Counted from the first letter of the stretch, positions 26,191 through 35,557 are shown. The stretch: DNA of 64,000 nucleotides from Bacillota bacterium (GCA_023388515.1 JAEWGD010000006.1:186001-250000); one strand, 5' to 3'. Made by a program: numbers and translations. The notes: generated by a model from the letters alone, not told the origin.

Positions 26191-27135
26191 TTAATCCTCT
26201 TTCAATTTTTCTGTTAAGGGTTGTGACTTTTTTACATAAAAATCTACTGCTTTATTTTTGTTTTCAATGCACACTTCCCTTTCAGAGCCACCAAATTCGC
26301 CATCAATGGTCCATGCAACTTCAGATTCCGAGTAAAATGAAATTTTAGATGTTCTAAAGAATGATACCCTGTCATTAACTTTGTCAGCTTTTAGATTCAG
26401 CAGTGAAGTTACGATAAGATTGAGTTCTGCGACACTTCCAGGCATCTTTATAAGTGTAACTTCGTAAACTCCATCGTCAAGTAAAACGTCATCCTGCGAC
26501 AAAAAGCCACCAACTGATGAAGAGTTTGTAACCATGCCAAAAACAAAATCATCTTCTATAAGATTTCCGTCATATTCAATTTTCATTCTATATGACTTTA
26601 AACTTCCCATACGTTTTAATCCTTCAAGAATATAAGCAGAATGTCCCATTATATTTTTGAACTGTTGGGACGTTCCATATGAAACATCTGTAAACGCACC
26701 GAATGCTGCAATATATGTGAAGTACTTTCCATTGAATGAACCTACATCACACGCAAATGGTTCGCCATCTATAAGCCATTCTGCTGCATTTATAATTTTC
26801 TTTGGAATGCCTAAGTTTTTAGCAAAATCATTTGTTGTGCCTGTTGGGATATATCCTAACGGCAATTTATTATCAGACACCATAATACCGTGTATAACTT
26901 CATTTAATGTTCCATCTCCACCCGAACACACTATTAAGTCATAAACTCCCTCTGAACAAGCAATCTTTGTTTGTTCGCAAGCGTCCATTTGACATTGCGT
27001 AGGGTATGCTGTAACCATATATCCTTTTTTTGTGAAAATGTCAACAATTTCCCATAGCTTTGATTTTATAGAAGTTCTCCCAGCTGAAGAATTTTTCCCA
27101 GATGAGGGATTGAAGATTAAAAACAACTTTTTCAT
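26191..27135 (-). CDS. Diacylglycerol/lipid kinase (YegS/BmrU/DagK family)
   Basis: A 314-residue lipid kinase. The N-terminal catalytic domain has LIFNPSSGK (residues 5-13), the nucleotide motif CSGGDGTLNEVIHGI (about 70-84) and GYIPTGTTNDFAKNLG (about 94-109). The C-terminal beta domain includes the DGVYEVTLIK segment. Members phosphorylate diacylglycerol or related lipids to recycle membrane lipid head groups. It is convergent with the metallophosphoesterase gene and stands alone. The exact lipid substrate cannot be told from sequence. Confidence 0.9.
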   Translation of the reverse strand: MKKLFLIFNPSSGKNSSAGRTSIKSKLWEIVDIFTKKGYMVTAYPTQCQMDACEQTKIACSEGVYDLIVCSGGDGTLNEVIHGIMVSDNKLPLGYIPTGTTNDFAKNLGIPKKIINAAEWLIDGEPFACDVGSFNGKYFTYIAAFGAFTDVSYGTSQQFKNIMGHSAYILEGLKRMGSLKSYRMKIEYDGNLIEDDFVFGMVTNSSSVGGFLSQDDVLLDDGVYEVTLIKMPGSVAELNLIVTSLLNLKADKVNDRVSFFRTSKISFYSESEVAWTIDGEFGGSEREVCIENKNKAVDFYVKKSQPLTEKLKED

Positions 27136-27267
27136 ATATTATACCCCTATTTTGTAAATTTTCACATTATATATCCTATATATCTATTATACATATTAAT
27201 TGTTATTTTTTCAATGTTTCTTGCATAATTCTTAAATAAAAATTTTTATTTATTTATCAAAAAAAGC

Positions 27268-27296
27268 TTTACAAATTAAAAATTATGTGTTATAAT
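27268..27296 (+). promoter_or_regulatory. Promoter of tRNA-Gln
   Basis: TTTACA at 27268-27273 and TATAAT at 27291-27296 are separated by 17 bases with TGTG ahead of the -10. It ends 28 bases before the tRNA. Confidence 0.7.
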
Positions 27297-27323
27297 ATTA
27301 ATGCACTTTGAGTTTATATAGAT

Positions 27324-27399
27324 TGGGGTGTCGCCAAGCGGTAAGGCAGAGGACTCTGACTCCTCCATTCCGTGGGTTCAAATCCTACCACCCCAACCA
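27324..27399 (+). tRNA. tRNA-Gln (anticodon CUG)
   Basis: The 76-base gene folds as a standard cloverleaf. The acceptor TGGGGTG pairs with CACCCCA, and the D arm is GCCAAGCGGTAAGGC. The anticodon stem GAGGA/TCCTC encloses the loop CTCTGAC with anticodon CTG (27356-27358). The T arm is GTGGG/CCTAC with TTCAAAT. The CCA end is encoded. The U1-A72 type first pair fits tRNA-Gln. It reads CAG and is a single gene with its own promoter and terminator. Confidence 0.95.
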
Positions 27400-27401
27400 T
27401 T

Positions 27402-27444
27402 AGCCACATTACAGCGTATTTATACGTTTGTTTGTGGCTTTTCT
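27402..27444 (+). terminator. Terminator of tRNA-Gln
   Basis: AGCCACA at 27402-27408 pairs with TGTGGCT at 27433-27439, followed by TTTTCT. The inner ACGTATAAATACGC-like segment can extend the stem. Nothing further is seen between here and the gene at 27551. Confidence 0.75.
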
Positions 27445-27550
27445 GTATATTTTAATCGAATATTATATAACTTGATTTATAAGGTGTTCTGTGTTATGCT
27501 TTTTGCATTGATTAAGATTTAATCTATTTTTGATATAAAGGAGAATTATT

Positions 27551-28180
27551 TTGAAAAAAGTCAAATGGAAAGGTGGGGCATTAATCTCACCAGTACCACC
27601 AGTTATGGTTACTTGTGGGACGCTAGAAAATCCTAATGTGATAACAATAGCATGGACTGGAATACTGAATACCATTCCACCTAAAACATATATATCTGTT
27701 CGTCCATCACGATTTTCTTATCAAATTTTAAAAGAAACAAAGGAATTTGTCATAAACCTTACAACAACTGATTTAGTTCGTGCTGCTGATTTCTGTGGTG
27801 TTAAATCAGGAAGGGATTGCAATAAATTAGAACTCATGAACCTAACAGTTCAATCGGCTTCTGATGTTAATGCTCCATTATTAGAGCAAAGCCCTGTTAG
27901 CCTCGAGTGTCGAGTGACTGAAATTGTTCCTCTCGGTTCACATGATATGTTTATTGCAGATATTATAGCAGTTAATGTGGCTGAGGAGCTTATTGATGAA
28001 GCGGGAAAGCTCTGCTTGGATAAATGTAATCTTATTGCCTATTCTCATGGGGAGTACTTTGAATTAGGTAGAAAATTAGGTACATTCGGATTCTCAGTTA
28101 AGAAGCCTGTTAAAAATAAGAAAAGAAATAATAAATCAATTCCAAAATCACAAAATTGTAATATAAAAAAGAATAAGTAG
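27551..28180 (+). CDS. Flavin reductase-like / flavoredoxin-type FMN-binding protein
   Basis: A 209-residue protein of the flavin reductase-like family (split-barrel FMN binding). The N-terminal part PVPPVMVTCGT, the TIAWTGILNTIPP region (about 35-47) and the SVRPSRFSYQIL segment match flavoredoxin-type proteins, which transfer electrons or reduce flavin in anaerobes. A Lys/Asn-rich tail of about 25 residues (about 185-209) is unusual. The start is TTG 27551, seven bases after AAAGGAGA. The partner is unknown; no oxidoreductase gene is adjacent. Confidence 0.85.
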   Translation: MKKVKWKGGALISPVPPVMVTCGTLENPNVITIAWTGILNTIPPKTYISVRPSRFSYQILKETKEFVINLTTTDLVRAADFCGVKSGRDCNKLELMNLTVQSASDVNAPLLEQSPVSLECRVTEIVPLGSHDMFIADIIAVNVAEELIDEAGKLCLDKCNLIAYSHGEYFELGRKLGTFGFSVKKPVKNKKRNNKSIPKSQNCNIKKNK

Positions 28181-28329
28181 GAATAATGAAATTATGGCAT
28201 ATCTTAATTCTTAATTATAAATTTATACACTTATTTTTTAAAAAGTAAGTTTAATTGCCTTCGAAATACAGTAATTAATTCTATGTTTAGAGCATATAAA
28301 TTAACAAATACTGTATTGGAGTGAGGGAT

Positions 28330-28596
28330 TTGAAAGGTCAACCAAACGATAGAGCAATTATACTTGGGGAATATATATTGGAACATAAATCGACTGTAAG
28401 AGCAGCAGCTAAGCAGTTTGGGATAAGCAAAAGTACAGTTCATAAGGATGTGTCGGAAAGACTACCTAAAATACAGCCACAGTTATACCCATTGGTAAAG
28501 GAAGTTCTTGAACAAAATAAGCAAGAACGCCACATTAGAGGTGGTTTAGCAACTAAGAAAAAGTATGAACAAATGTCTAAAAAATATAAGGATTAA
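28330..28596 (+). CDS. spoIIID: Sporulation transcriptional regulator SpoIIID
   Basis: SpoIIID is the mother-cell DNA-binding regulator that acts after sigma-E during endospore formation. The protein (88 residues) has the conserved helix-turn-helix block TVRAAAKQFGISKSTVHKDV and the diagnostic ERHIRGGLATKKKY tail. The likely start is TTG 28330, eight bases after GGAG; a GTG at 28321 is possible but has no spaced ribosome site. Its presence implies that the organism, or its recent ancestor, forms spores. A CATATAAAT box at 28293-28301 resembles a sigma-E -10, but the -35 is weak. Confidence 0.93.
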   Translation: MKGQPNDRAIILGEYILEHKSTVRAAAKQFGISKSTVHKDVSERLPKIQPQLYPLVKEVLEQNKQERHIRGGLATKKKYEQMSKKYKD

Positions 28597-28636
28597 ATAG
28601 AAAAAGATTTTATACATAGCAATAACCATGCAATTA

Positions 28637-28662
28637 GCCCCTGTGTCTTTGGATACAGGGGC
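28637..28662. terminator. GC-rich hairpin between convergent spoIIID and prmA
   Basis: GCCCCTGT at 28637-28644 pairs with ACAGGGGC at 28655-28662 around a 10-base loop. There is no T run on either strand, so it may act as a factor-assisted terminator or mRNA stabiliser. Confidence 0.45.
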
Positions 28663-28698
28663 AATGTCAAGCACATCCTAGTTAGTACCTAGTTTAAT

Positions 28699-29667
28699 CT
28701 AATTCAATATAAAATTTGCAGCTACCCAATCATCTTTATCTTTTTCATCGACAAGACTAAACCCAATTTCTGTAATAGCATTTATAACCTCATCTTTGCG
28801 TTCCTCAATAATTCCTGATACAATTAATGTACCATTTTGTCTTAGATATTTCTTAAAAAGACTGCTCATCGCAATTAAAACGTCTGCCACAATATTTGCT
28901 GTAATTAAGTCAAAGTCTGTCCCCAATTTATCAGAAATTGTTTTATCAACTACAATATTACCGCAATACGCAGTGTATTTCTCCGATGATATATTGTTCT
29001 TCTCAAAATTTTCTATAGTTGTTTTAACAGAGTTTTCTTCAATATCAACAGCTACAACGCTCTCAGCACCTAGTAATATCCCAGCAATTGATAAAATACC
29101 ACTTCCACATCCTAAGTCAAGAATCTTATCATTAGGCTTAACTACATCCTCCATAAACTCCATACATAATCGAGTAGTATTATGCTGTCCTGTTCCAAAG
29201 CTTGATGCAGGATCTATCTCTAGAATAAGCCTATCTTCAGTGTTTTCATACTCTTCCCATGACGGTTTAATCAAAAGCTTTTTCCCAACCTTTAACGGCT
29301 TAAAATATTGCTTCCAATTATTTGCCCAATCCTCTTCTTTAACATTAGACATATCAATTTCAAGCCTGCCATACTCACTATTTTTATCCAATTCTGCTAT
29401 TCTACTAATCTCTGACTTTAGGGATACAAGCATTTCAGCACCTTGTGAATTTTCTGGAATATAAACAGTTATTTTTGTTTCACATTCGGAAAGTCCCATT
29501 AAATCTTTATCAATATAGTCCCATTTACCTTCTTTATCCTGCAAAAATTCATTAAAGTCACTTGAATCTTGTATTGCAAAACCCCTTATCCCCAAATTCA
29601 TTAAGCTTACACATAAAACATCAACACCTGCTGTTGTCGTATATATATTTACCTCAGTCCAGTTCAT
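28699..29667 (-). CDS. prmA: Ribosomal protein L11 methyltransferase
   Basis: PrmA trimethylates ribosomal protein L11. The 322-residue protein has the N-terminal substrate-binding region (residues about 1-90), the conserved WANNWKQYFKPLKVGKKL segment, and the FGTGQHNTT region (about 157-166). The SAM loop ILDLGCGSGILSIAGILLGA lies near residue 182, and the catalytic-domain motif DLITANIVADVL near 251. Length and order match the family. It is followed closely upstream on the minus strand by the C39-like peptidase gene end at 29687, so read-through from the MoxR operon is possible. Confidence 0.95.
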   Translation of the reverse strand: MNWTEVNIYTTTAGVDVLCVSLMNLGIRGFAIQDSSDFNEFLQDKEGKWDYIDKDLMGLSECETKITVYIPENSQGAEMLVSLKSEISRIAELDKNSEYGRLEIDMSNVKEEDWANNWKQYFKPLKVGKKLLIKPSWEEYENTEDRLILEIDPASSFGTGQHNTTRLCMEFMEDVVKPNDKILDLGCGSGILSIAGILLGAESVVAVDIEENSVKTTIENFEKNNISSEKYTAYCGNIVVDKTISDKLGTDFDLITANIVADVLIAMSSLFKKYLRQNGTLIVSGIIEERKDEVINAITEIGFSLVDEKDKDDWVAANFILN

Positions 29668-29686
29668 TTATTTACCTCATCTTATT

Positions 29687-31024
29687 TTATTGATTTGTAA
29701 GAACTTTCGTTAGTTCCTTGCAATCTTCTAAATCTATTTTGCCATCGCTATTTATGTCGGAAGCCTCAAACTGTGCATTGCTTATTGAAAACGGACTAAT
29801 TATATATCTTTTTAAATATGATAAATCATGTATAGTTATCTGTCCATCAAGATTTATATCACCTTTAATAGTTGGTCTTTGTGGTTGTGTTTCTACAACT
29901 GTTTCAGTTATCTCAGTCGTTTCAATAGTCGTTTCTTTAACTCCAATGAATTCAGCATACTCCAGCGAAATCCATGAATCATAACCATTATAGCTTATAT
30001 TTCCCCAGCCATTTGTTACAGTTTTTACATTAACTAATGTTCCATATGACAATAATCCATACGCTGTGTTGCTTACGCCTGGTCCTGAACGATAATAAAG
30101 CCCAGAGTTTGCAATTACTTTATATTCACCATTTTTATAATCTAAATTTGGTGAAGTTTCAATTGTTGTTGTAGGTGTGGTTTCTGCTTCAGCGATAAGT
30201 TGTGCATAATCAAGGGATATCCAACCATCCTTGCCATTGTAGGATATTCGTCCCCAATTTCCCGAAATGTCCGTTATATTTACTTCTGTTCCATTTGGTA
30301 TTAAATCAATTTTTGTATAATATGTTCCTGAACTAATTCGCATATTTAAATCACTAGTTGTTAAATATGTACCAGCTTTTTTAGGTGCAGTTCCTGTTGA
30401 AGCGATGCCTTTAAACAATTTTATATGCGTTATTCCATCATTACCATATGTATCAAACAAACTGGTATACTTACTTGTAGCTGGGTCCATCATATTAACA
30501 GTATTACCACTTACAGAATCAATAGCCACCCAATGCCCACCATATTTTACGCATACTACTGCATAATAACCTAACTGTATATAGTTAGCTAATTCTAATG
30601 CTTTTTGGCTCTGAGTTGTTCCCTTAAATGTAACAGTTTTTTCAAAGGTGAACTCGTTCACTAAGCCATTAACAGTTCCCCAGTAGATATTCCCCGTAGA
30701 ATCAAACCCACCATTGGAACTTAAATATTCACATAGTATTCCAGGGTTAAACGTCTTTTCCGACCTTGATTGTGAATGAACAACTAACATAGCAACAGAA
30801 GTTACAGCACAACCAATTTGTGACATATTTTCTCCGCTTTTCCCAAGATACATACTCCCCCATTTAGAGTCGCTTTGGCACCATGATTTATAGTTATCTG
30901 TTGCATATATAATTTCTCCGTTAGTTGTTAAGTGAGCAATAACTGTTAAATAGGTTAAAACTAGTACAAGTATTTTTGCTAGTGTACGATTGCCAAAATT
31001 CAGATGCCGATCCATTCTTCTCAT
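29687..31024 (-). CDS. Secreted C39-like cysteine peptidase with two SH3 domains and a dockerin
   Basis: A 445-residue exported protein: signal-anchor region (about 14-35), a C39-like papain-fold domain (about 45-205) with likely catalytic Cys72 in QIGCAVTS, His164 in GGHWVAID and Asp180 in MMDPAT. Two bacterial SH3 domains (about 218-278 and 299-360), a Thr-rich linker and a type I dockerin (about 388-445) follow. The dockerin has two canonical calcium loops, DINLDGQITIHD and DINSDGKIDLED. The ATG overlaps the stop of the transglutaminase gene in ATGA, so it belongs to the MoxR operon. A cell-wall or cellulosome-bound peptidase is inferred; substrate unknown. Confidence 0.85.
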   Translation of the reverse strand: MRRMDRHLNFGNRTLAKILVLVLTYLTVIAHLTTNGEIIYATDNYKSWCQSDSKWGSMYLGKSGENMSQIGCAVTSVAMLVVHSQSRSEKTFNPGILCEYLSSNGGFDSTGNIYWGTVNGLVNEFTFEKTVTFKGTTQSQKALELANYIQLGYYAVVCVKYGGHWVAIDSVSGNTVNMMDPATSKYTSLFDTYGNDGITHIKLFKGIASTGTAPKKAGTYLTTSDLNMRISSGTYYTKIDLIPNGTEVNITDISGNWGRISYNGKDGWISLDYAQLIAEAETTPTTTIETSPNLDYKNGEYKVIANSGLYYRSGPGVSNTAYGLLSYGTLVNVKTVTNGWGNISYNGYDSWISLEYAEFIGVKETTIETTEITETVVETQPQRPTIKGDINLDGQITIHDLSYLKRYIISPFSISNAQFEASDINSDGKIDLEDCKELTKVLTNQ

Positions 31025-33303
31025 CCTCTCATTTTAACTATGGATTTAACTTTAACTTTTTTTCGATTTTTGTCATCTACCTTTTTGTCTTCAAATAGTG
31101 TAAAATACTGTTGATATACTCTATCAAATTCTAATTCTGTTATTTCTGCATTCCCATAAACATATTTATCAAAAATTTTCTCTGATACAGAAAAATCAGT
31201 GCCATATTTATTTATGAAAAATTCAGACATTTCCTTTGAAGTCATGCTTTCACTAAATCCGAATAATGCTTTGAGTTTCTTGAATATCCTAACTACCCTT
31301 TCTCCATATTTATATTTTTTAAGACTTAACCTAAAAAACAACTCCATAAGTTTAGGCACAAAAATCATACATAAAACAATAGTTACAATAAAAATTATAA
31401 TCATCATTACTTGCATAAAAAACATGAAGCTTTTCTTTGCTGGTGATGAAATATCTATTTGATCCGATGGAACAGTTGGCTCAAATGACATCCACCCATA
31501 ACCTGATATATATACCTCCGGAAATGCATGGCTCTCTTTAGGAGTCACGACAAATAATCCATTATCCTTTGAATAGTTGCTTACAGAAAAGCCCTCAACA
31601 TACCTTGCAGGTAAACCTACAGCCCTTGCTAATATAACCATTGCTGTTGCATATTCATAGCAAACCCCTGTTTTGCTTTCAAACAGAAAGTCTTCTACAT
31701 TATCGCCTTTACTTTTTCTAAAATTTAAGTCATAAATAAAATTATTCGCAATAAAATATTCTTCAATTGCCTCAGCTTTTTCATAATCAGAGTACTTATC
31801 TTTAGTAATTTCTTGTGCAAGCTTTAATATTTTTTCACTCGGCTCCTGATAAGTTTTTTCATAATATGAGATCGCTTTGTTGTAGGTAGAATAATGTGAA
31901 AAAACAATTTTATCCTCTTTGTCCAAAGACAGGATAACTTCCCATTTTAAATCATTTAAAAACTCTTTATAAGTTTCGGAACTAAATTGTGTTATAAGCT
32001 TATTGATTTTATCAGAATATACAATACTTTCAGAATAATATTCTATATCATAATTAAGATTAGAATTAAATACTCCTACCCCATTTATCCCCACTTCTCC
32101 ATCGGTTGTTATAACTATTTTATCTTCATTAACTGCTGGAACCTTTATAAATCCTGTTGGGACTAATAAATATTCTGCTGAAAAATTATTAGCCTTTATA
32201 TTTATATTTTTTACGCAATCCTCTACATCTTCAGTTTCCAAAAAATCATTTAAATTATATTTATCTGCAAATTCCTGATTATTTTCACAAACCTTTTCAA
32301 TTAAACTAATAAAGGTTTTTGGATTAAGGTTTTTTGAGTAATCATCAAATCCCGTATAAATATATCTACCATCTATACTCCAACTATCATCAGTATAATC
32401 ATAATCTTCTAAAACCTTAGCTTTAAGGTTAATTACTTCATCTGAATCAACGTAAAATAAAACTTTATCATTTTGAATATTTAAGAACCCACCACCGTTT
32501 GATTTGTCATTCATTTTATTTAGCGTACCCATCAGCTTTGATGTGAGTTCTGATGCATTAATAACACTCTCCACATACTCCCTGTTTGCAACAATAGCTG
32601 GTTTTGGGATTAAAGTGATAATTACAATTGAGCCAACCAAAAAGTATGAAATTGCTTTATAATATTTAAGTGATTTAAGAGTTTTAACCACTGTAAAATT
32701 TTTTCTTGATGTATTCAAAGTCATTATGCCAAAATATAAAATAAATAATAATAAAATGAGCATTAATGGAATTTCTTGCAATTCTTTAGCATAGATAGCT
32801 AATGGAATCAGCATAAGTAAAAATGTCATCGTCGTTCTGTATATAATCATTGTAAAATAATAAACAGTTGATGATATAAAAAAGCTTGCTATTAAAAACA
32901 TCGCATAAGTATAGAATGGAAAGTATGGCATTGCTGATTGAGGCGTTAAAAACCAGAATAAAAACGATACTTCAACATCCAACCCTTTTACTCCAATTGA
33001 TTGTTGAAAAACAATCAAAGTATTAGCCAAAAGAACAGTCGTGGCTAGTGCCAATATATAAATCACTGAGCCAATCAACTTTTTCTTTGACATAAAATCA
33101 AAAAGAAAATATGTTCCTGCTTGAATTATAATAGTTAAAATCGTAAAACCAATTAGTGGAATAATGTTACTATTATAATAATACATAGCTCCAGTGACAA
33201 TGCAAATTCCAAATAATAAGGAAATTGTTCTAACATCCTTGTTGCTTCCGTTATTATCAAGACCATGAAATATTTTCTTAATTATATCAGTAGTTTTATG
33301 CAT
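31021..33303 (-). CDS. Membrane transglutaminase-like protein (TgpA type)
   Basis: A 760-residue membrane protein. About seven hydrophobic segments lie in residues 20-225. A large extracytoplasmic part follows with a transglutaminase-like core: the likely catalytic Cys in KTGVCYEYATAMVILARAVG, the RYVEGFS segment, and the His in KESHAFPEVYISGYGWMSFEPT. One more helix lies near residue 640, before a cytoplasmic C-terminal tail. This architecture, next to DUF58 and MoxR genes, is the common MoxR-DUF58-TgpA set. Members are thought to act on cell-surface proteins. Its 3' end overlaps the dockerin peptidase gene, a likely substrate or partner. Confidence 0.88.
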   Translation of the reverse strand: MHKTTDIIKKIFHGLDNNGSNKDVRTISLLFGICIVTGAMYYYNSNIIPLIGFTILTIIIQAGTYFLFDFMSKKKLIGSVIYILALATTVLLANTLIVFQQSIGVKGLDVEVSFLFWFLTPQSAMPYFPFYTYAMFLIASFFISSTVYYFTMIIYRTTMTFLLMLIPLAIYAKELQEIPLMLILLLFILYFGIMTLNTSRKNFTVVKTLKSLKYYKAISYFLVGSIVIITLIPKPAIVANREYVESVINASELTSKLMGTLNKMNDKSNGGGFLNIQNDKVLFYVDSDEVINLKAKVLEDYDYTDDSWSIDGRYIYTGFDDYSKNLNPKTFISLIEKVCENNQEFADKYNLNDFLETEDVEDCVKNINIKANNFSAEYLLVPTGFIKVPAVNEDKIVITTDGEVGINGVGVFNSNLNYDIEYYSESIVYSDKINKLITQFSSETYKEFLNDLKWEVILSLDKEDKIVFSHYSTYNKAISYYEKTYQEPSEKILKLAQEITKDKYSDYEKAEAIEEYFIANNFIYDLNFRKSKGDNVEDFLFESKTGVCYEYATAMVILARAVGLPARYVEGFSVSNYSKDNGLFVVTPKESHAFPEVYISGYGWMSFEPTVPSDQIDISSPAKKSFMFFMQVMMIIIFIVTIVLCMIFVPKLMELFFRLSLKKYKYGERVVRIFKKLKALFGFSESMTSKEMSEFFINKYGTDFSVSEKIFDKYVYGNAEITELEFDRVYQQYFTLFEDKKVDDKNRKKVKVKSIVKMRG

Positions 33304-33330
33304 ATAAATTTTCCTTATTAACCATATTTA

Positions 33331-34503
33331 CTAAGTTATCTTCTTTACATCATAATCTTCGCTTATCCGCCATGTATTCTCGCCCTTAGCACCTTGTATT
33401 TGTGGGAATACTTTATGAATATTAATACCTTTGTCATTGGCTTTTTCAAGACTTTTATGCAACTCTTGATTATAAACCATGCCATATATTATAAAAACAC
33501 CCGATTTATTCATTATTTCCTCTGCAAGCATAATACTATCTTTAGTAGTGTCAGCAGTAAAACTTTTTTTTGTGATGTCAATAGCCGTAGCTAAAACATC
33601 TTCACTTTTGCTTAAAGTTTCACTATATAATATGCCACTTCTTACATATAATATATCACAAGTTATACCCTGTTTTACAAACGAATTTATCATAGAAAGC
33701 ATACCCTCAACAAGCCTTTCCTCAAGTAAAAGCTCAAATAAATCGTTTAAGCTATCCTTTTCTTTTGTAAAATCCAACACAAATGTAAGATTTACGGAGG
33801 AAACAGCCTCATCAAGTCTTACCATCAAATTGTCTTTTTTAGCAGACAACTTCCAATTTATCTTTTTTAGTGAATCGCCTTGAACATATTCTCTATGCTC
33901 ATATCCACTTATCGAGTTCGTAGATAGACCAGTATTCTGTGTTTCCTCATCGTCATCAGAAATAATGCTATCACAAATACTTCTTAAAAACACACTTGTT
34001 TTATTAATATCATGAATATCAGGCACAATTGTAATATCCAAGCCGTTAACCTTCACATTTTTTAATTTAAACCTAAACATACCTAAATAATCACTAATAT
34101 AAACACTATCAATCTTTATTTCTGCATTTCCTGAAACTTTAGACTCAATATTATATGAAATTGTTGATTTCTTTTCGGCAAATAATATTGTTCTATATGT
34201 ATCAGCATCAAAATTCTTGTTAAAATGTTGCGTGCAATAGACTTTTATTTCAATAAATGCCGTTGGAATTATATTCTTTTTTGTTATATCTATATTTATT
34301 GTAACATACTTATTTTTATTAACAATTGCCTGACTACTTATTTCCATAGCAATAGAATTTTTAGTTATAATAGCAATACATATTGATATAAGAGGCACTA
34401 ATAGCAAAAACGCTAGCATTTTCACACCAGTTCCACCGTCAAAAAAACCAGTAAAACCAATGGTTAATAATAATATAAAAAAATAACCTAAAAGCCTTTT
34501 CAT
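33331..34503 (-). CDS. DUF58 protein
   Basis: A 390-residue protein with two N-terminal hydrophobic segments (about residues 5-48) and a C-terminal DUF58 region. That region has the conserved SGYEHREYVQGDSLKKINWKLSA... stretch (about 199-219) and a von Willebrand factor A-like fold (LTFVLDFTKEKDSL). DUF58 proteins accompany MoxR ATPases; they may act as their targets or as metal-dependent adaptors. The gene lies between MoxR and the transglutaminase gene with gaps of 19 and 27 bases. The molecular role is not known. Confidence 0.88.
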   Translation of the reverse strand: MKRLLGYFFILLLTIGFTGFFDGGTGVKMLAFLLLVPLISICIAIITKNSIAMEISSQAIVNKNKYVTINIDITKKNIIPTAFIEIKVYCTQHFNKNFDADTYRTILFAEKKSTISYNIESKVSGNAEIKIDSVYISDYLGMFRFKLKNVKVNGLDITIVPDIHDINKTSVFLRSICDSIISDDDEETQNTGLSTNSISGYEHREYVQGDSLKKINWKLSAKKDNLMVRLDEAVSSVNLTFVLDFTKEKDSLNDLFELLLEERLVEGMLSMINSFVKQGITCDILYVRSGILYSETLSKSEDVLATAIDITKKSFTADTTKDSIMLAEEIMNKSGVFIIYGMVYNQELHKSLEKANDKGINIHKVFPQIQGAKGENTWRISEDYDVKKIT

Positions 34504-34522
34504 AATATATTAGTCCCCAAAT

Positions 34523-35461
34523 CTAATTCTTGTTCATCGGTACTTCTGTTTTTGCAAGTACTTCATCTAAATAAGCAAGTGTATCTGAATACTTTGTTTT
34601 ACCTTTTGGAGATAATATTATCCTATGTGACAGCACACAATGAGCCATTTTCTTTACATCATCAGGAGTTACATAATCCCTACCACTTATATATGAGTTA
34701 GCCTTTGTAGCCTTATATAAACTAATGCTACCCCTAGGACTTATACCAAGCGTTACATTCTCATCATTTCTTGTTGCAAAGACTATATCCAAAATATATT
34801 TTCTAACCTGTTGACAAACCTTAACTTTTTTCACATCGTTCTGTAAACTTATTACATCTTCAAGGCAAATAATTGGTTCAGTAATATTATTTATTGGATT
34901 ATAATTCTCAGTTCTATCCAAAATAATCAATTCTTCATTTTGTGTAGGATACCCCATACTTATCTTCATAAAGAACCTGTCCATCTGTGCCTCAGGTAAA
35001 TGATATGTTCCATAAGTTTCAACTGGATTTTGTGTTGCTAATACCATGAACGGCTGTGGTAACTCACGAGTTATGCCATCCATACTTATCTGATGCTCCT
35101 CCATTACCTCTAGTAGACTTGACTGAACCTTTGGGGATGCTCTATTGATTTCATCAGCAAGTAAAAAATTACAAATCGCTGCTCCATCACGATATTCCAT
35201 CTCATATGTTTTAGGGTTTACAATTGAGAACCCAAGAATATCAGAGGGCATAATATCGGGAGTTAATTGAATACGATTAAACTTTCCATCAACCGACTTA
35301 GCCAACGCTGCAACAAGCTGTGTCTTCCCTACTCCAGGTACATCCTCAATTAATACATGCCCCTCACATAATAACGCACAGATTGTCTTTTTTATAACAT
35401 TTTCCTTACCTACAATAACCTTACTAATACTGTCAATTAACATTTTTATTTTATCAGTCAT
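34523..35461 (-). CDS. MoxR-family AAA ATPase
   Basis: A 312-residue AAA+ ATPase of the MoxR subfamily, thought to be a chaperone that helps assemble or activate partner proteins. It shows Walker A in EDVPGVGKTQLV (about residue 38), the GRIQ-like FNRIQLTPDIMPSDILGF segment, Walker B LLADEINRASPKVQSSLLE and the sensor region LATQNPVE. It is the first gene of the operon with DUF58, the transglutaminase and the dockerin peptidase. Length and order are typical for the family. The promoter at 35529-35557 drives the set. Confidence 0.93.
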   Translation of the reverse strand: MTDKIKMLIDSISKVIVGKENVIKKTICALLCEGHVLIEDVPGVGKTQLVAALAKSVDGKFNRIQLTPDIMPSDILGFSIVNPKTYEMEYRDGAAICNFLLADEINRASPKVQSSLLEVMEEHQISMDGITRELPQPFMVLATQNPVETYGTYHLPEAQMDRFFMKISMGYPTQNEELIILDRTENYNPINNITEPIICLEDVISLQNDVKKVKVCQQVRKYILDIVFATRNDENVTLGISPRGSISLYKATKANSYISGRDYVTPDDVKKMAHCVLSHRIILSPKGKTKYSDTLAYLDEVLAKTEVPMNKN

Positions 35462-35528
35462 ATATTTTCTCCAAGTTAATGTTTTATATTAAAATGCATA
35501 CATATTCAAAATTTTATATGTATTATAA

Positions 35529-35557
35529 ATTATATCATATAAAAAATTCTATTTCAA
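35529..35557 (-). promoter_or_regulatory. Promoter of the MoxR-DUF58-TgpA-dockerin operon
   Basis: On the minus strand TTGAAA (35557-35552) and TATAAT (35534-35529) are separated by 17 bases. The leader to the moxR ATG is about 60 bases. Confidence 0.65.

Noticed and set aside
28796..29464. A 222-codon open frame antisense to prmA
   Set aside because: It lies wholly inside prmA, has no ribosome site and no family resemblance; low-GC antisense frames like this are common.
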